DNA from: Camarhynchus parvulus
Taxonomy: Eukaryota > Chordata > Aves > Passeriformes > Thraupidae
NCBI RefSeq assembly: GCF_901933205.1
Contig: NC_044571.1
Coordinates: 13,036,420-13,100,419, forward strand
DNA length: 64,000 nucleotides
Direction of reading: 5' to 3'
Shown: positions 1-13,588 of the stretch, in pieces
Layout of the letters: each line of letters begins with the position of its first letter
How positions within the stretch are numbered: position 1 is the first letter of the stretch
Notes under the pieces: generated by a model
Seen by the model: the letters and a program-made list of their open reading frames with translations, nothing else
Database searches by the model: none
Told to the model about the DNA's origin: nothing
Made by a program: the position numbers and the translations under genes

Positions 1-1574
1 TCTGTGAAGAAATATCCTCCCTACTCTGTAAATACTTGGGAAGCCTGAAGAATTTATTTTTCTGCTTGTGTGTTTGTTTGAACAAGTCTCTTCAATCCAG
101 CAGGATTAGTATTTTTAGCTCATATAAATGCCAAATTACACACAATTTCTACACTCCTTTATCTGAGATAAAGGTCTAGCAGCAGCACTTGAGAGGTCAA
201 TATAGTAAAATACCCTAAGAGCAACTGCCTCTCAAGAGATGTTGCCAGTGCCTTAGCTGATGAAGAAAAATTGCATTTTCTTTTTTTTTTTCCTTTTTTT
301 TTTTTTGGAATGTGTTGAGATGGATCTTCTCTGAAAGTTTCAGTTTCCAAAGGAGGCGTGTAATGTGGTAGAGTTCAAATTCTTCTAAAATTTTCTTCAA
401 TATCTGAAGGCAACATTTACTGTCCTGTTGTACTAGGTTTGGCTGGGCATTTGCTAGTGATGAGAACTTGGGTTTGTTTTTCTTTTCTTCGTCCCTTGTT
501 TTTCTTTTTTTTTTTTTGTTTGCTGGTGGGTTTTTTTTCCCTCTGTTGTTTTCTTTTGATGTTGTTGTTGTTGCTGTTTATTACTAAACTGTCTTTATCT
601 CATGAGTTTCATCAGTTTTACACTTCTAATTAATTTCCCTCTACTGCTGTGAGATGAACGAGTGGTTATGTGGGGCTTGCCTGCCTACCAGGCTTACACT
701 AGAACACCTACCAACATCCCTTAACAAAAATGTTGCCCACAAAGACATATTTTTGGACGGCATCCAATGGATACAGAGGGTTTTCCAGGGCCCTGACTGA
801 AAAAAAAGATTAGGTTTTCATAAATGGAAATGCCGTACTGCATCTACTGCAATACTTTCACATCTGAGGAAGAGAGACGTTTAAGAGAAGAATTTAAAGA
901 GAGATGATTCCTAAAGAATCTGACAGGCTTGCTACTACACAGTGGGGTAAAATGCAGACATTATTAAATAGGACAAAAGATATGGAGAACTTTATTTCAT
1001 TACACTTCTGTTTCCATGTGAGTTATGAGCTTTTCTATGTTATACTGGGCCATCAAGAACACCAGCCACTTAAAGCAGTTTGGTACTGGTGTTTCTTCAG
1101 TCATCCCACTTTCTTATTTTCTCTGCTAGAAGAAGAATACACCATAACATTAGTTTACCAGTCACCCTGTGTTTAGTCTTTCTTTTTGTGACTCTTTCCT
1201 GGACTCAAAAAATAGGCCTTGACATAGAGGTCATGTGGACACTACGGCAAGAGTATGTAAGAGAAAATATTTGGACTCCTGTGGTTAATGGGAACATAAC
1301 TTTAGTTGATGTGTGAATAATGAAAGAACACTCAGAATTTGGAAACATGCTGTTATTCACTTTATTTCATTTTTTAACTAGTCTGAAGAGATGTAACTGT
1401 GTTGTCATTCATTGCTTTCTCAGAGGATGCCTTTCTTCCCTGTCACTGTCTTGGAGCTAAAGTAAAATTGTGTGCTGTTTGATTCAGAAGCTTTGTCTAC
1501 CTCTAGCAACAACAGTGTAACATGGATGGAAGATGATTATTACAGAGACCTGTCTCCAAGGACAGTATTTCATT
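1..1574. other. AT-rich intergenic or intronic sequence
   Basis: No gene, exon or recognisable transposon seen. It contains several poly-T/poly-pyrimidine stretches (about 279-306, 497-517 and 531-538) and a short GTT-rich run near 560. Open frames here are short and have no recognisable domain. Confidence 0.6.
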
Positions 1575-1800
1575 AAGCAATCACAGAAACACAGAAAGGG
1601 TCAGGTTGGAGGGGACCACAATGGGCCCCTGTTCAAGCAGGGCCATCCCAGAGCACATGGCACAGGGTTGTGTCCACAAGGTCCTTGAACATCTCCAATG
1701 AGGGAGACTGCACAGCCTCTCTGGGCAATCTGTTCCACTGCATGGTCACCCACACAGTTAATAAGTTCTTCCTCATATTCAGGTGGAATATTTCCAAACT
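1575..1800 (-). mobile_element. CR1 LINE 3' fragment
   Basis: On the plus strand it opens with a degenerate 'atcacagaaacacagaa' followed by 'ggttggaggggacc', then 'cacagcctctctgggcaatc' and 'agttcttcctcat'. These are the reverse complement of the CR1 3' region, so the element runs on the minus strand. It is 5'-truncated, as nearly all avian CR1 copies are, and diverged. It loses recognisable similarity around 1800, just before the LTR. Confidence 0.85.
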
Positions 1801-1929
1801 CAGTATTTTGTTTCTGAAGACGAACATTCAAATCCTGTTTCTCTAAGCTCTCTCTTCCCTCCTCCATGTAGGGAGAATTGTAAGGGGGCACAGTATGTAA
1901 TCTTATCCCCCAGTGAGTTGCAGCTGGGG

Positions 1930-1984
1930 CCAATTAAGAACAAGTGGCATACACACCTGTAACCAATTAAGAACAAGTGGCATA
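1930..1984 (+). repeat. 22-bp perfect direct repeat containing CCAAT
   Basis: Two identical 22-bp copies at 1930-1951 and 1963-1984, offset by 33 bp. The second copy runs straight into the TATA-like CATAAAAG. It looks like a duplicated upstream promoter module in the U3 part of the LTR. Confidence 0.8.
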
Positions 1985-1988
1985 AAAG
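1981..1988 (+). promoter_or_regulatory. TATA-like box of the LTR
   Basis: CATAAAAG directly after the duplicated CCAAT module, the expected order for an LTR promoter. Whether it is active is unknown. Confidence 0.45.
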
Positions 1989-2144
1989 GGTGGAGTCAGA
2001 AGACTGCAGAAAGAAGACTGCAGGAGATGGCTGCTGTGAGGACCAGCAGAGTCCCAGGAGAAGGTGGTGAGTTCCCCTGGAGGGGATGAATAATCCCAGA
2101 AGAGGGTAGGCCCCAGGAGAGGGTTGGAGAATCCTAAGAGGATG

Positions 2145-2565
2145 GACATTGTAATATATAAGTGTGGTTGTAATGTTTACTGTAGAGTAGAAGTATTGCT
2201 GCAAAGTGTATAGGGCAACTGTGACCCACTGGGACGGAGTGGGGGAGGTGGTGTTGGTGAAGCTGAGAGTGGCAGGTGGAAGCCACAAGGGGGTCCAGAC
2301 CTGATCTTCTCCAATCAAGACACCTGGAAGTAGGTGAGCCACCAACTAGTAATAGTGGGGCATTTGAAGTCTTTGTTTATGGGACATTTAAGGTCTTTGT
2401 TTTGTGTTGTGACCACCTCGACAAGAAGAGATAGATGCTGCTGTAATGTAACTGTTATAATGTATAAGTTGTAGTGTATTGCTGTAATATAGAAGTATTG
2501 TCGTATTGTGTATATTGTTATAATGTATTACTGTAATGTATAAGTATTGTTGTAAACGTGTTTAA
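2145..2565 (+). repeat. Degenerate minisatellite (TGTAATGTATAAGTATTG-like), split in two blocks
   Basis: Variants of TGTAATGTATAAGTATTG occur at about 2145-2205 and again at 2441-2560. They are separated by a GC-richer ~235-bp segment without the motif. That segment holds a further imperfect ~25-bp direct repeat around 2358-2402 (CATTTGAAGTCTTTGTTT and CATTTAAGGTCTTTGTTT). Copies are too diverged for a clean count. Confidence 0.65.
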
Positions 2566-2640
2566 TACAACAGCTCCACTTTCCTTTCTCCCAGTCTGAC
2601 TACAAGTTGCAATCATCTCCTCCATCTTCTGGCTTGTACA

Positions 2641-5600
2641 GGATAGCTATGCCTTCCAGTCTGAATGGTGGCTGCCTTTCATGTTAAAGCTGCTGTGTCT
2701 TGAGAAAGTTTTATCTCTACATTTTTCTTTCTGTTCTGCCTTGTTCTTGGAAGTGTATCTAGCCTGGCACTCACAAATGATCCCCTAGGAAACATTTTGG
2801 AGTCAAAATAGAAGGCATTACCTAGTGGTCAATAGTAATGAATCTTCCCTTACAGACCAGCATCTATACAGCAGCTGAAAAAGGATTTTTCAGACTGATG
2901 TTCCAATTTAAATTTCATTTCAGTTTTTGAACATCCTGGTTGCTTAATATAAAGGAATGTATATTGCTGAACAACTATATCTTCTTTTGTCCTCTATTAT
3001 TACTAGTACCAGTGGATAACTCTTGTTTGGCATGAAGTGTCAGTATTCTGGCTTAGCAACAGAACTAGGAGGATTCCCATTTCTGTTAGGAACATTTTCA
3101 GATCAGTAATTATATTTCAAAGATGACCCCTCACTTCTGAAATAAACACCCAGGACTAGTCCACACTTAGATTGGTATTTTATTTTAGCTGGCATACCAG
3201 ACACAGTCAGCCTGTATGGATGATTAAAAGCAAAAGGGAGAGAATAAGACAGCAAGACAAAGCCAATGAACACAGAAGTTTATTAGCCTTCTGGAAATTA
3301 TCAGACCAGTAAAAATTATTATTTCCATGCATTGAGAGAATGAATACTGTTGATTTTGATCCACAATGTTCCCATCACTGATCATGTCCTGGAGAGAAGA
3401 GATGAGATGAGTTACCTGTATTTAGAAATATAATAAGGTTCTTCTAACTAGGTTGCAGACCATTTGTATGCAGAAACCAATTAAAACATCTGGGACATCC
3501 TGAGCCTTGTTGTGTGCTTCAGCAGGATGAAACTCAGGATTTCAGCGACACAAACATTCACACAAAGATTCACACTTAAGGGGAACTTGGTATCCCTGAA
3601 ACACACTCTGCAACTAAAATGATGATAGCCCCAGAGCATGACCAGTGCCACCAAGAGGAACTGGGCAAGTAAACAGTGAATATGGGCTTCTGCTCTTTTC
3701 ATCTCTCAGCAGAATTGTGCAGTCACATGATGACAAGAGAAAGCATATCAGCATTCAGGTCTCTATATTTTTTTTCTTAAATGTAAAAAGATGTAGAAAT
3801 TCTATGTTGTCCTTTGCAGAGAGATATTTAAAATCTGGAATGTAAATTAGCTGCCTTGACAATTCCATTGTTATACCTGAGTTTTCCTGATAACGTGCAC
3901 AATCAAATATAGATACTTTGATTCAAAAAATTATGTTTTGTTTGGCATTAAACAGTGTGGAGGAGCAAGTAAATTCACATCTATTACAACATCTTGTCAT
4001 CCAGAGTTTTAACTTCTTCCCTTCAATGCAATGCATTTAATTTATAGTAACCATATATTTGTCAGAAAGCAAAGAAGTTTTCACGTCCTTTAGAAGTAAT
4101 GCCTATACAATACAACACATTCACAGCAAGTTAAATTGGAACTACAAACATATATAAATTGTAAATCTAAGTGTGGTGCAAAATCAAACACAGAAGCTTA
4201 TTTCCTTATAGCTTTATAATTCATGCTCACTTCTGTGACTCTTTTCAACCCAAAAACTCTCAATTGTTAAGAAATTTAATGATGCCTCATAATTTACAGC
4301 ATTATACTGTTAATGTTCGCTGATTATTTTACTGGAAAAAGCACAGCTTTAATTCATTTGATTTATCACCATAATCTTTTTAAAATAAACATCCACAATT
4401 GATGTTTTATGGGATTCTGCAAGACAATACAGACATTTTAAAGAGTGCTGTGTCTATAAAATACCTCTCTTTCTGTCTGAATGACCAGAAAGTTTTATGG
4501 CTCATGTCTAAGTGCTTTCAAATATTCCATGAATATTTACAGTCAGATAAAGCCAACAACAGTAGGACCACACACTCAGAGAATTTTTGTGATGTGTTAA
4601 AAAAAGTCCTCAAGAAAAAATGTGCAACATAGTGGAATTTTTCCTGTGTTCTGAGAGATGAAAGCAGAAGAGCTTGGAGGAGATTAACTGAAAAGTCTTG
4701 CATCTTTCATCACTAAGCTGAATTCAAACCCAATTAAATTTGCCGCTGAATCTGTGAAGAACTTCACATCAACACCAAATTTCAAAGTTTGAACCATAAA
4801 TTCCCATGATTTTCCACAGGTTTGTAATGTTTTTCTATTAGATTAAAGTGTGGAGTTTTTAATTCACAGGTGCAGGAGCAAGTTTGGGCACAGCTGGTCA
4901 AGACCTATTCAGTCACCAAAAGCAGTTTGGTACAGCCTTCTGTGAGACCTAAGGCATGATGAGAGGAATGGGAAGTTAACAGCTAGAGAGACTATGGAAA
5001 AAAAGAGGAAATTGTTCACCCTCCTGGCAAAATGGAAAGCAGTACCCAGTGCAGGGCAGACTTTGGCAAGTCTGCTGCAGGAAGGAATAGGGGAGTGGGG
5101 GGAAGAGAGGGAACGATCACCTATACAAGGTAAATATGGAATCAGCAAAATCCTGTCAGAAGGAGTTATAGGTACATACCTAGCAGGAGAAAGCTACCTA
5201 AAACATGAAAAATGAGCTTATACATCTCTGGCAAGCAAAAGCAATGGTTCCTGGAGAAGCAATACCATACTGAGCATGATACAAAAGCCCAGAGCTGAAA
5301 TATCAGGAAGAGCAAACCATGCTTCCAAAAGGGATAGGTGAGAGGCATTTGTTTTTCTGTCTCTCCACAGTTTGTGCAACTTGGTCATTTCAAAGGGACT
5401 GTTGCTGAATACCTGGCAGTAGAAGACACATAGACAGCTGGAGAGAACAGAAGGAAGAGAGAGAGAAGCTGCTGTTTTCACTTTGGAAGTGCAGTAGTGT
5501 CCCTTAGGAAATGAGCACTGTCAGTGTTGGAGGTGGTCAGCTGGAGAGCAGTAGAATTTCTCCTCTGAAAGCTCATTGGGCTGATATCACCTGAAACTTT

Positions 5601-6726
5601 CCCAGAGCTCCTCATTAAAGAATCCAGATGCAGCTGCTGGGGTGAGAGTATACTGCTGCTGAGATAAAATAGTCCACTGTTGTTGTTCTTTGAAGAACAG
5701 AACTCTGCTGAGCAGGGAGGGGTAGTGGTTATGGAGGATCATCTATAATAAAAAAATAAATGCCACTAGTATACCAAAATTCCAACATAGAAATTTTCTC
5801 TCTTAATCCTTTTCTTTGTCAAATCTGGGATGATAACCTCAGGGGCCAACATAGGATAATCTGTTTATAACTCCCTTTTCAGTCTTAGCCCACTCCTCAG
5901 AACCCCATACCTGAAGGATGTATTTAATGTACATTTCTTGAACACACTGTCTCTTTCCAGAGGCAAATCAAGCAGGAGAGAGTGCAGCTGCTACAGTTTT
6001 CTGATTATGTACTTTTGCTCTCCTCTTCCACAGGGAACTCTGAGAATGAAAAAAAAAATATATAATTTAACATTTCTTGTTTATCAAAGAGAATACAAAA
6101 CATAGAGTCCTGTAGCTGGTTGCTATTCCCCAGACACTTAAAATCATTTCAACAACAAAGATCTCAATAAGGCAGTGGGAATGTCTAGATTGGCTTGCTC
6201 AGAAGGACTTAAGTTCATGTCAGCAAAGTAAAGATTCAGATCCTGATGAGAACAAGATGCAAAACTGGAGCAACTGCTCCCAGCAGTGAGTTTCACTACT
6301 AGCTACAGGGTAAGAGTGATAGACAGCTATGGGGCTGTTCAGGGAAATAAACTCCTAAAATGTGTGCCTGAAATTGATGTGAGATGCCATGCTGAAGATC
6401 ATTGCTCAACACCATTATTTGAACTGGGTATATGTTCAGCTTAAATGAAAAAAAAAAGAATTCTAGCACAACAATATAGAGTCTGAGAACGTGAAGCAAT
6501 GCCAACAGCATTTCTAAAAGGCATTATCCCCTTGTGACAGTCGTGAGGTTTTTCAATCCACTAGTGGAAACTAAGGTAAAGCTGACTTTTAAAGAAGTTA
6601 ATAAAAACCAACTCTCATGAAAAGTTAATTTTTTATTTGACATAGTGGACATATGTTGACATCTTCTAATTTTTTTTACATCAGCTACTACCGGTCCACT
6701 ACATACAGAAAAAGGAAATATCCTTT
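2641..6726. other. Unique sequence, no gene recognised
   Basis: AT-rich with a somewhat purine-rich, less AT-rich patch at about 4900-5500. Short open frames in that patch occur on both strands and show no domain. No CR1 or LTR motif recognised. Confidence 0.55.
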
Positions 6727-6780
6727 GAAGAATCTACAAGAAATGAAGAATCTACAAGATACAAAGAATCTACAAGCAAG
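6727..6780 (+). repeat. 3 x 18-bp tandem repeat
   Basis: Three copies of an 18-bp unit with core AAGAATCTACAAG at 6727-6744, 6745-6762 and 6763-6780, differing in the last few bases. In one frame they read as a repeated KNLQ-type hexapeptide inside a 70-codon open frame (6653-6865). I do not consider that frame a supported gene. Confidence 0.75.
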
Positions 6781-9700
6781 AAATCAATGTGCTAGTAACA
6801 CTTGGAATAAAATTCTTCGAAAGAAAGAAGACCATGCAAAACAGAGTACCTTCTACATGGAATAGTTTGCCTTTACCTTTCTACATGGAATAGGAGAGGA
6901 GAGGAGAGGGCAAGATAAAGTCATCATATCATTCTGTTGGACTGGAAGGTCCACAGGTGTCCATGAGGCCAAAGTGCTTTTGGCAGATACAAAACAGCTT
7001 TTGAGATTAATATTTAAGAGCCACTCATAGAAGGTACAGTGAAATTACAAAACCTTTCAAATTTTCTGTCCCTTTAACAAAGTGCTTCCAATTTCCATTT
7101 TATATCAGGTGAAACAATGAATATTGAGCAAAATGTTAATCTCTATCTTGAGCTTTTTATTAATCTCTGTATTCAGAGCAGAGCATTTATTAAACGAAGG
7201 AGTCAGAAGAAGGAAAAGCAATGTAGAGCCTTTGGCTTTGGACAGCTCTTGTCCATTTAATTACTTTTCTCTTCTGAATATAGTTCAAGATGCTGTTGGA
7301 TATTAAGAAAACATGTGTTTATCTTCATGTCCCCAGTTTTCTCATTTAATAGACACTCTTCATCTTTTAAATGTAAGTTCCTCTTTTATGACCAATATCT
7401 TTTTATCACATCAGAGAGTATATCTTTGCAACTCTTTTTATAAAGAGTTCAAGTAGGAAAAAAACCAAGGAAGATAAAGAAACGTGGTGAAAGATTCAGG
7501 GTGAAGAATCACTATAGATCTGATTCTGATGGGAGAGGGGAAGCAGCCTTATGCCATAACATTTTCTCTTGCTTTTTTCCTGTAGTCTGGGTTTCAACCT
7601 GTGGGCTTTTTGCAGCAGAAAATCTGCCCAGTTTGTCAATAAACTTGATGGCACCTTGTAACCAGGGTGTTGCCCCTAAACCAATCTGACTTGCAGGACT
7701 TGCAGACTGCCTGCTGGTATGAACCAGCACTGCTCCAATGGAGCTATGTATTCCTCCAGTTCAGCATTTGCTAAAATTTTCTCATTAGAAAAATTTGAAT
7801 TCTCTGCAAAATTTCAATTCTGTATAACAAGGACAATGTTTCAGGCTTTGCGAAAGAATGCAAAGCAGCATCACTGGGGGTACCATAAAGGCTACATTCA
7901 AGCAAGAGATGTGATTACATTAATTAACTATTCCCTGCCTTCTGAAAGATGAGTCCTGGGCACACATTGGCCTCTCTCATCAACCACAGCCTGATTTATG
8001 GTAGATCTGTCATACAGACTAGCCAGCTCCCCAGTCTGGATAACTGGGGGAAATCAGGAAACACTGTAGAACAGGTCTAAAGCAAAGGCTAAAATCTAAA
8101 TCTAGAGCAAAATCTTTTGATTTATCCTCAGGGAACCTGTTCTTCCATATAATTTAAAGCAATCTGCAGACCTATTGCAAGTTGGATGCATTAGATGGGC
8201 CAAGAGATCATGAGAATTTAGAGTACCACCTTCCATATTTTGCCTGTTATCACCATCTTAGAGTATTTGTGGGTTTGTTCTTGTTTGCCGTTCATTTGCC
8301 AAAAAACCTGCAAAACCAAAGAAATTATCAGTCTGCCCAGGCATCTTCAGCCAACCTTAGAAACCCATACAAACATGCATATAGTCAGGAGAAAACTGCA
8401 AAACAAATAAAGGAATAAAAACACATCTTAAAAACAGAAAATGCATGAAAATAGTACAGTGCAAGACACTATGCAAAAAAAACCATGCACAGAATAAAGC
8501 ATCAGATTATGAAAGTCAATAACTTTTTTTTCCTTCTTTTTAATCTTTTCTTAAGAAAATTAAACCTAACCCAGGAAGTAAAGTGGTTTTTCCTAATTTC
8601 TGGTACATATGCACTAGCACAATGGAAGAGAAATTCACAAACACCTGAAGTAATTAGTGGAATTCCTGAAAACAAGATTTATGTCATTTTAAGCACTCAG
8701 CACAGGTTCAGACTTAACATGTATACAAATGCAAAAGAGCATATAAAATACAGAAAAAAAACCAAATTTTTTTGAGTGGGATTTTTTATCTGTGGAAATG
8801 GGTTGTCTGCATTTGCCTACTAATGGGTTTGTTTCACATAATAGTATAAATTACATTTATACTAGGAGAGCACTACTATTTAAGGAAAGGGAACAAAATT
8901 GAAACAGCTGAGAACTTCCTTATGTGACAACTGCCTTTGTTCTTTATGAAATGTTTTCTCCATATAAGCCACTCTACATTATAAAATCTACAGAACAGAC
9001 CTCAGGAAACATTTTGTCGCAGATTTACATTTTGTGTTCTTCAGTTTCTGGTTAATATTGCAGAATTTACTTGAAAGCCAACTGTTTCTGAGAGCTGCCC
9101 ATAAGGTTCTCCTTTTCATTCTTTCTGGACTAATATTGCAGAAGTTTCTTGTGCCAAGCACAACAGCTTATTCTTCATTGTTCTTCAAAGTCACTGTAAA
9201 TAACAGAAATCATAAATATAATCATGTATATAACTCAAGTCTGTAAGCACAGTGACTCTGGTGCCTTGCTGAAGCATCTGTCAATAAACATATTTGTCAG
9301 GTTTAAAGCCTATTCCAAAAGTAAATGCTGAAAAATATCCCATTTTTTGCAGTTTAGATAATAAGTCAATTTTCTGAATCTCCCTCTGGCACTTGTGGAG
9401 TCCATTCTGTGTCTTTCCAGTTAAAGCTTATTTGTTTTTATATCACTACCCCAATGATCAAAGCTGGAGGAAAAGCTTTTAGTCCTACAGAGGATAAGGA
9501 AGCTTGTATTTTATCTGACTCTTCATGATGGAACTCCATGCTCAAACTGATCTAATTTTCTCAAATATACCTGAGGAAAATACCTCAGAATCAGAGCTAA
9601 GAAGCTGCTGGCATCACTGAAGAAGAAGTTAAAAATGACTGGGGAAAAGATTATTTATTATTTTAGGTATTTATTTCCTCATTTATTAATATTGTCACTT

Positions 9701-12700
9701 ATACAATTTGTAAGAATATACCATTAATGAGAAACATTTGGGTAAAGAAAATATTCTATATTTTCTGGGACAAAACAAAGTGGATTGTAATAGTGTCTAG
9801 TTCTGGGAGTTTCTTTTTTAAACTTCACATTAAGAGATTTTTATGACAGTGGAAACAGAGAGTTCATCTGTCATTTGAAATTGGTGTGATTTTTTTTTTA
9901 AATATTCCATGATAATGTACTAAAAAATATTTTAAACTATTTATTGCGTCAGATGGTCTTCATTTGAACAGGAACATATCTTTGGTTATAAGCAGTATGA
10001 AACATATCACAGCCACTTCTACTGCCACATCCATACAATGTTTTTCATAGTAGCAGCTCACCATGTTGTATGAAAAGGAATTTCCATTGGCAAGTACAAG
10101 CTGGCTGTCTCTCTGCCCCACATATATTTGGAAATTAATTTTGTGAAAATGTGCTTTATGATCTTTCCAGAAACTCAGGTGATGCTGACTGTCCTTTCTG
10201 ATTTTACCCCAAGTATCAGAGCAGTGTGTGCCTATGATCTTTGCTGGTGCTTGTTCCCACCTAATATGTGCTCCCACTTTCCTCTTGAATTCATAATCCT
10301 CTGACAAAATTCCCAGTGTTCCTCCACAACAGGATAATTTTTTTTCCTAACATTCAAATTAGTTTTTCTTAAAAAACAAACAGCTTTCTGGTCTACTTTT
10401 CCCCTTGGTCAGTTTCCCTGCAGGTATTTTGTCTAGCATAGCACAGAGTCTAATATCCCACAGCTCGGAGCCCTAACTCTGCTAATTACTGCCCATTTCT
10501 CCTCGGGGGCTTAAACACCACCATTTCCTGGCTGCTGCAATCTACCTCCTCTGTGACCACATCTGTCATTCCTCCTTGGTTGTGCCTTGCTGCACTCTTG
10601 GAAGGTGGTAGAGTGTCATCTCCTACAAAGACCCTTCCACTAATTGTTGGTGGAAACCCAAACCCACTGCAGGCAGTTTGTAGCATACCCTGGTGGTGAG
10701 ACCACTGAAATTGCTTCCTTCTACTCTTGGTCAGATCTTGAGCCACATGTCTCCTGTTTGTCACTGGAGCTCAGTGCAGTCAAGCTCTGCCTTTCCACAG
10801 AGCACCACTTTCCTTCCTATTTTTACTGCTCATCCCTTTCAGAGACCCTGTACCCACCAGGGTCCCCATGGCACCTGTCACAGCATAACCCCGTGACTGC
10901 ACACAGGCTTCCAGTTCTGCTCGTGTCTCAATAGAGACACTTCAGACAAACGTCCCTTCAGAGCAGACACTAAAACTACCCAGAATGTGTTTTTATTTGA
11001 AAACACAACATGTGCATTACTTATCCATAGGATGATAACTGACAATGAAGATGAACTGCACATATTATTCAATGGCAAAAGTCTTAAAAATAGCAAAGAC
11101 AATATGGATATTATTTATTTTTTTTCCAACTTTACCTCCCTCCATATTCTAATTCCGATATTTGTTTATACTATCAATCTTATATCTAGAGTATGTGGAA
11201 CAGGATTAGATACTGGAGAGATCCTAAAAACAAAAATATAATTTTGCATATTTATTTTCTTTTTAAAATATTTTTTTCAGCTTACAAAATAAATTTTTCG
11301 ACTTTAATCTAGTATCTGGAAAACATAAGTCATCCACAATCATCTACAACACAGAACATAAGTCAAGAAAGGGAAGGGGGAAAAAAGGGATTCTTAATGC
11401 TTTTATAATGAGTTGCTGGAAAATGCCATGCCATCGCTAAAGGAAGCTGCTTTAAACTGCCTGCACTTACAGAGTTCCAGCTACGAATCAAAGGAGACCA
11501 AAGGAAGCCTGTCCCTAAGTAGCAGCCCCAGTGCAAGCAAAGAGCAACAGTAATATCAGGAGGATAACCTTGATATTAATTTTTTGTATGATAGATGAGA
11601 AATAAAACTCAAAAGTGAAAAAAAATAATGCCCATAACCAAAGTAATTTTTCAAGTATTCTTTTTTTTTTCTAGCTATTCTTCAGTAGAATGCTGAAAAA
11701 ATGTACCTGCATGGGTTATTAACTGGGAATATTTAGAATGGTTGAATGCCATACATCCTTATTGCTTTTAGCTGCTGTACCTTGCTTGCTTCCTTTCTTC
11801 CAATGTTTTGTATTCAATGAAAAGAAAGAGAAAGCTAAGCTAAAGCTTAGTCTTCTGTATTTGAAAGCCTTATGCTTATAAATAGGATAATTAGTGTTTG
11901 CTCTTCATATGTTTTACAATGCAAAAAGAACTATTAATAATTAGAAAATAGTGTATTTAAAATCATTGGTTATTTCCTGTACAGATACTATTGATACTAT
12001 TACTTGACATTACATTCATTCCCATGGTAATCAGTTGTTGCAGCAATAAATGCAGGCAACATAATCTCAGAGGGGCAACTGGCAAAAGTCCAATCACTTC
12101 CTTTGCAGAGTGCAGAAATTGATTAAGAAAAATAGAAGTTCAGCTTCTTGAATTCTCAGTTAGGGAGAGCTGTGTTTCATAAATCTTATCAGAAGATATT
12201 AATAAAAAAATATATAGTGTAAACTGTTTAGAACTGAACCATCAGAATTCTGTGTAGAATTGCTCTGGTGATATAGCCAACAAGTGGCTTCACTGCATTT
12301 AAATGTGGCACTGCCAGAAACAGAATCCTAACACATAAATATGAAGAGCTAGGAGAAGTGTATGCTTTATTTGAATGGGTGCAGAACACAGATATACACT
12401 CAAAACCAATTGTTAATCTGTTTTCAAGTTCCCAAGTGTAGTAAGCAAACAGTTGAAAACTGTCACACCTCATCTGCTGAAACTGATTTTCACCAACTCT
12501 CTGTACTTGAGACATTTGGTTCTCTTGTCAGTTCACTTGCTCATTCACATAAACCTTTGACATCCAGTCTGCATTTGAACAGTAAGTTCATATGTGAAGC
12601 TGTAAACCTTTGCAAAACTCTATTTCAAAATACAGATTTCTTCAAAACAGTGTAGATAGGAAGAGCCGTCACTGGATCAAGGTTCAAGACATCAGTCTTG

Positions 12701-13588
12701 GCTTTCAAAGAATGAAGCATCTTTATAGCTGGATACACATAAAATTCATCTAAAGTTTTAGGAACCAGATCCTGACTTCTAATTCCCAAACATTACAAAG
12801 TTTATGATACAAAAATTATATAAATGCCACTGTTCTGGTCCAAAATGGAGAAAATATTTTTAAACAAGTTAATTACATTTGTTTGATTTTATTATCTCTC
12901 AGAATTTCATTTCTGTATGAAGCTGAAATTCAGTTTCAACATTCTGGTGGTTAACTTATTTACTTAAAGTATGGTGAGTACATGGTGATCTTAAAGTAGG
13001 GAATGAATAATGAATAAATGCAGATCAGTCTAATGTATTCTCTCAATGCTAGTGATAGAAGTATCAAAACATATACTTTTGTAGGCATAAAATTAATTTA
13101 GAGAACTGTTAATTCTTGCATTCTCTTTTTTAAAAGTGAAGTTTGGGATAATTTCAGGTATAACTGTTTTAGACACATCCATTTAAGTCAAATGCCCTCC
13201 TATCTACTCCTGAGAGTGAAGGATTTATATTTTCATGCTATAAAGCTGAACAATCTGCCAGCAATGGTGGAGATAATCAACTGCTTCTCTGATAGCCAGC
13301 TACATGCACTGAATTTATTAATATGCCAATGAAAAGGTATCTCTCTGTTCTGAAGGAATGAGGTGAGACTACTGATAATTTAAATATGACTCCTTGAGCC
13401 TAGTCTGTTCCACATAGAACAGTAGCCTAATATTGTGGTCAAAAAGAATTCCCTTTCAAACTAGAAAATTTTGTTGGACTGGGAAATCATGACAATGCAC
13501 ATTAGATTTTACAGCAGTGAGTCCAGCATGCCAATGGTTTATTGGAGGAAAGACAAGTAGCCATTGAATCTAATAAGCACACCATCTG
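6781..13588. other. Unique sequence, no gene recognised
   Basis: Mostly AT-rich. A short purine repeat (GAGAG-type) lies near 6894-6910. A GC-richer patch at about 10450-10950 has overlapping open frames on both strands (up to 96 codons) but no recognisable protein family. It could be an old, unrecognised repeat. Confidence 0.5.

Larger units (their letters stand above)
1879..2640 (+). mobile_element. Solo LTR of an endogenous retrovirus (ERVL-like, tentative)
   Basis: Begins TGTAAGGGGG and probably ends ...TTGTACA, giving the TG...CA ends of an LTR. Promoter-like parts are visible: two CCAAT-containing copies of a 22-bp repeat (1930-1951 and 1963-1984), a TATA-like CATAAAAG at 1981-1988, and a late TTTAATACA (about 2560) in place of AATAAA. 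The layout matches my memory of a passerine ERVL-type LTR. I could not find a clean target-site duplication, so both ends are approximate. Open frames within it (for example minus strand 1800-2345) have no retroviral motifs and are chance. Confidence 0.6.

Noticed and set aside
1800..2345. 181-codon open frame on minus strand
   Set aside because: Antisense to an LTR, with no retroviral or cellular motif.
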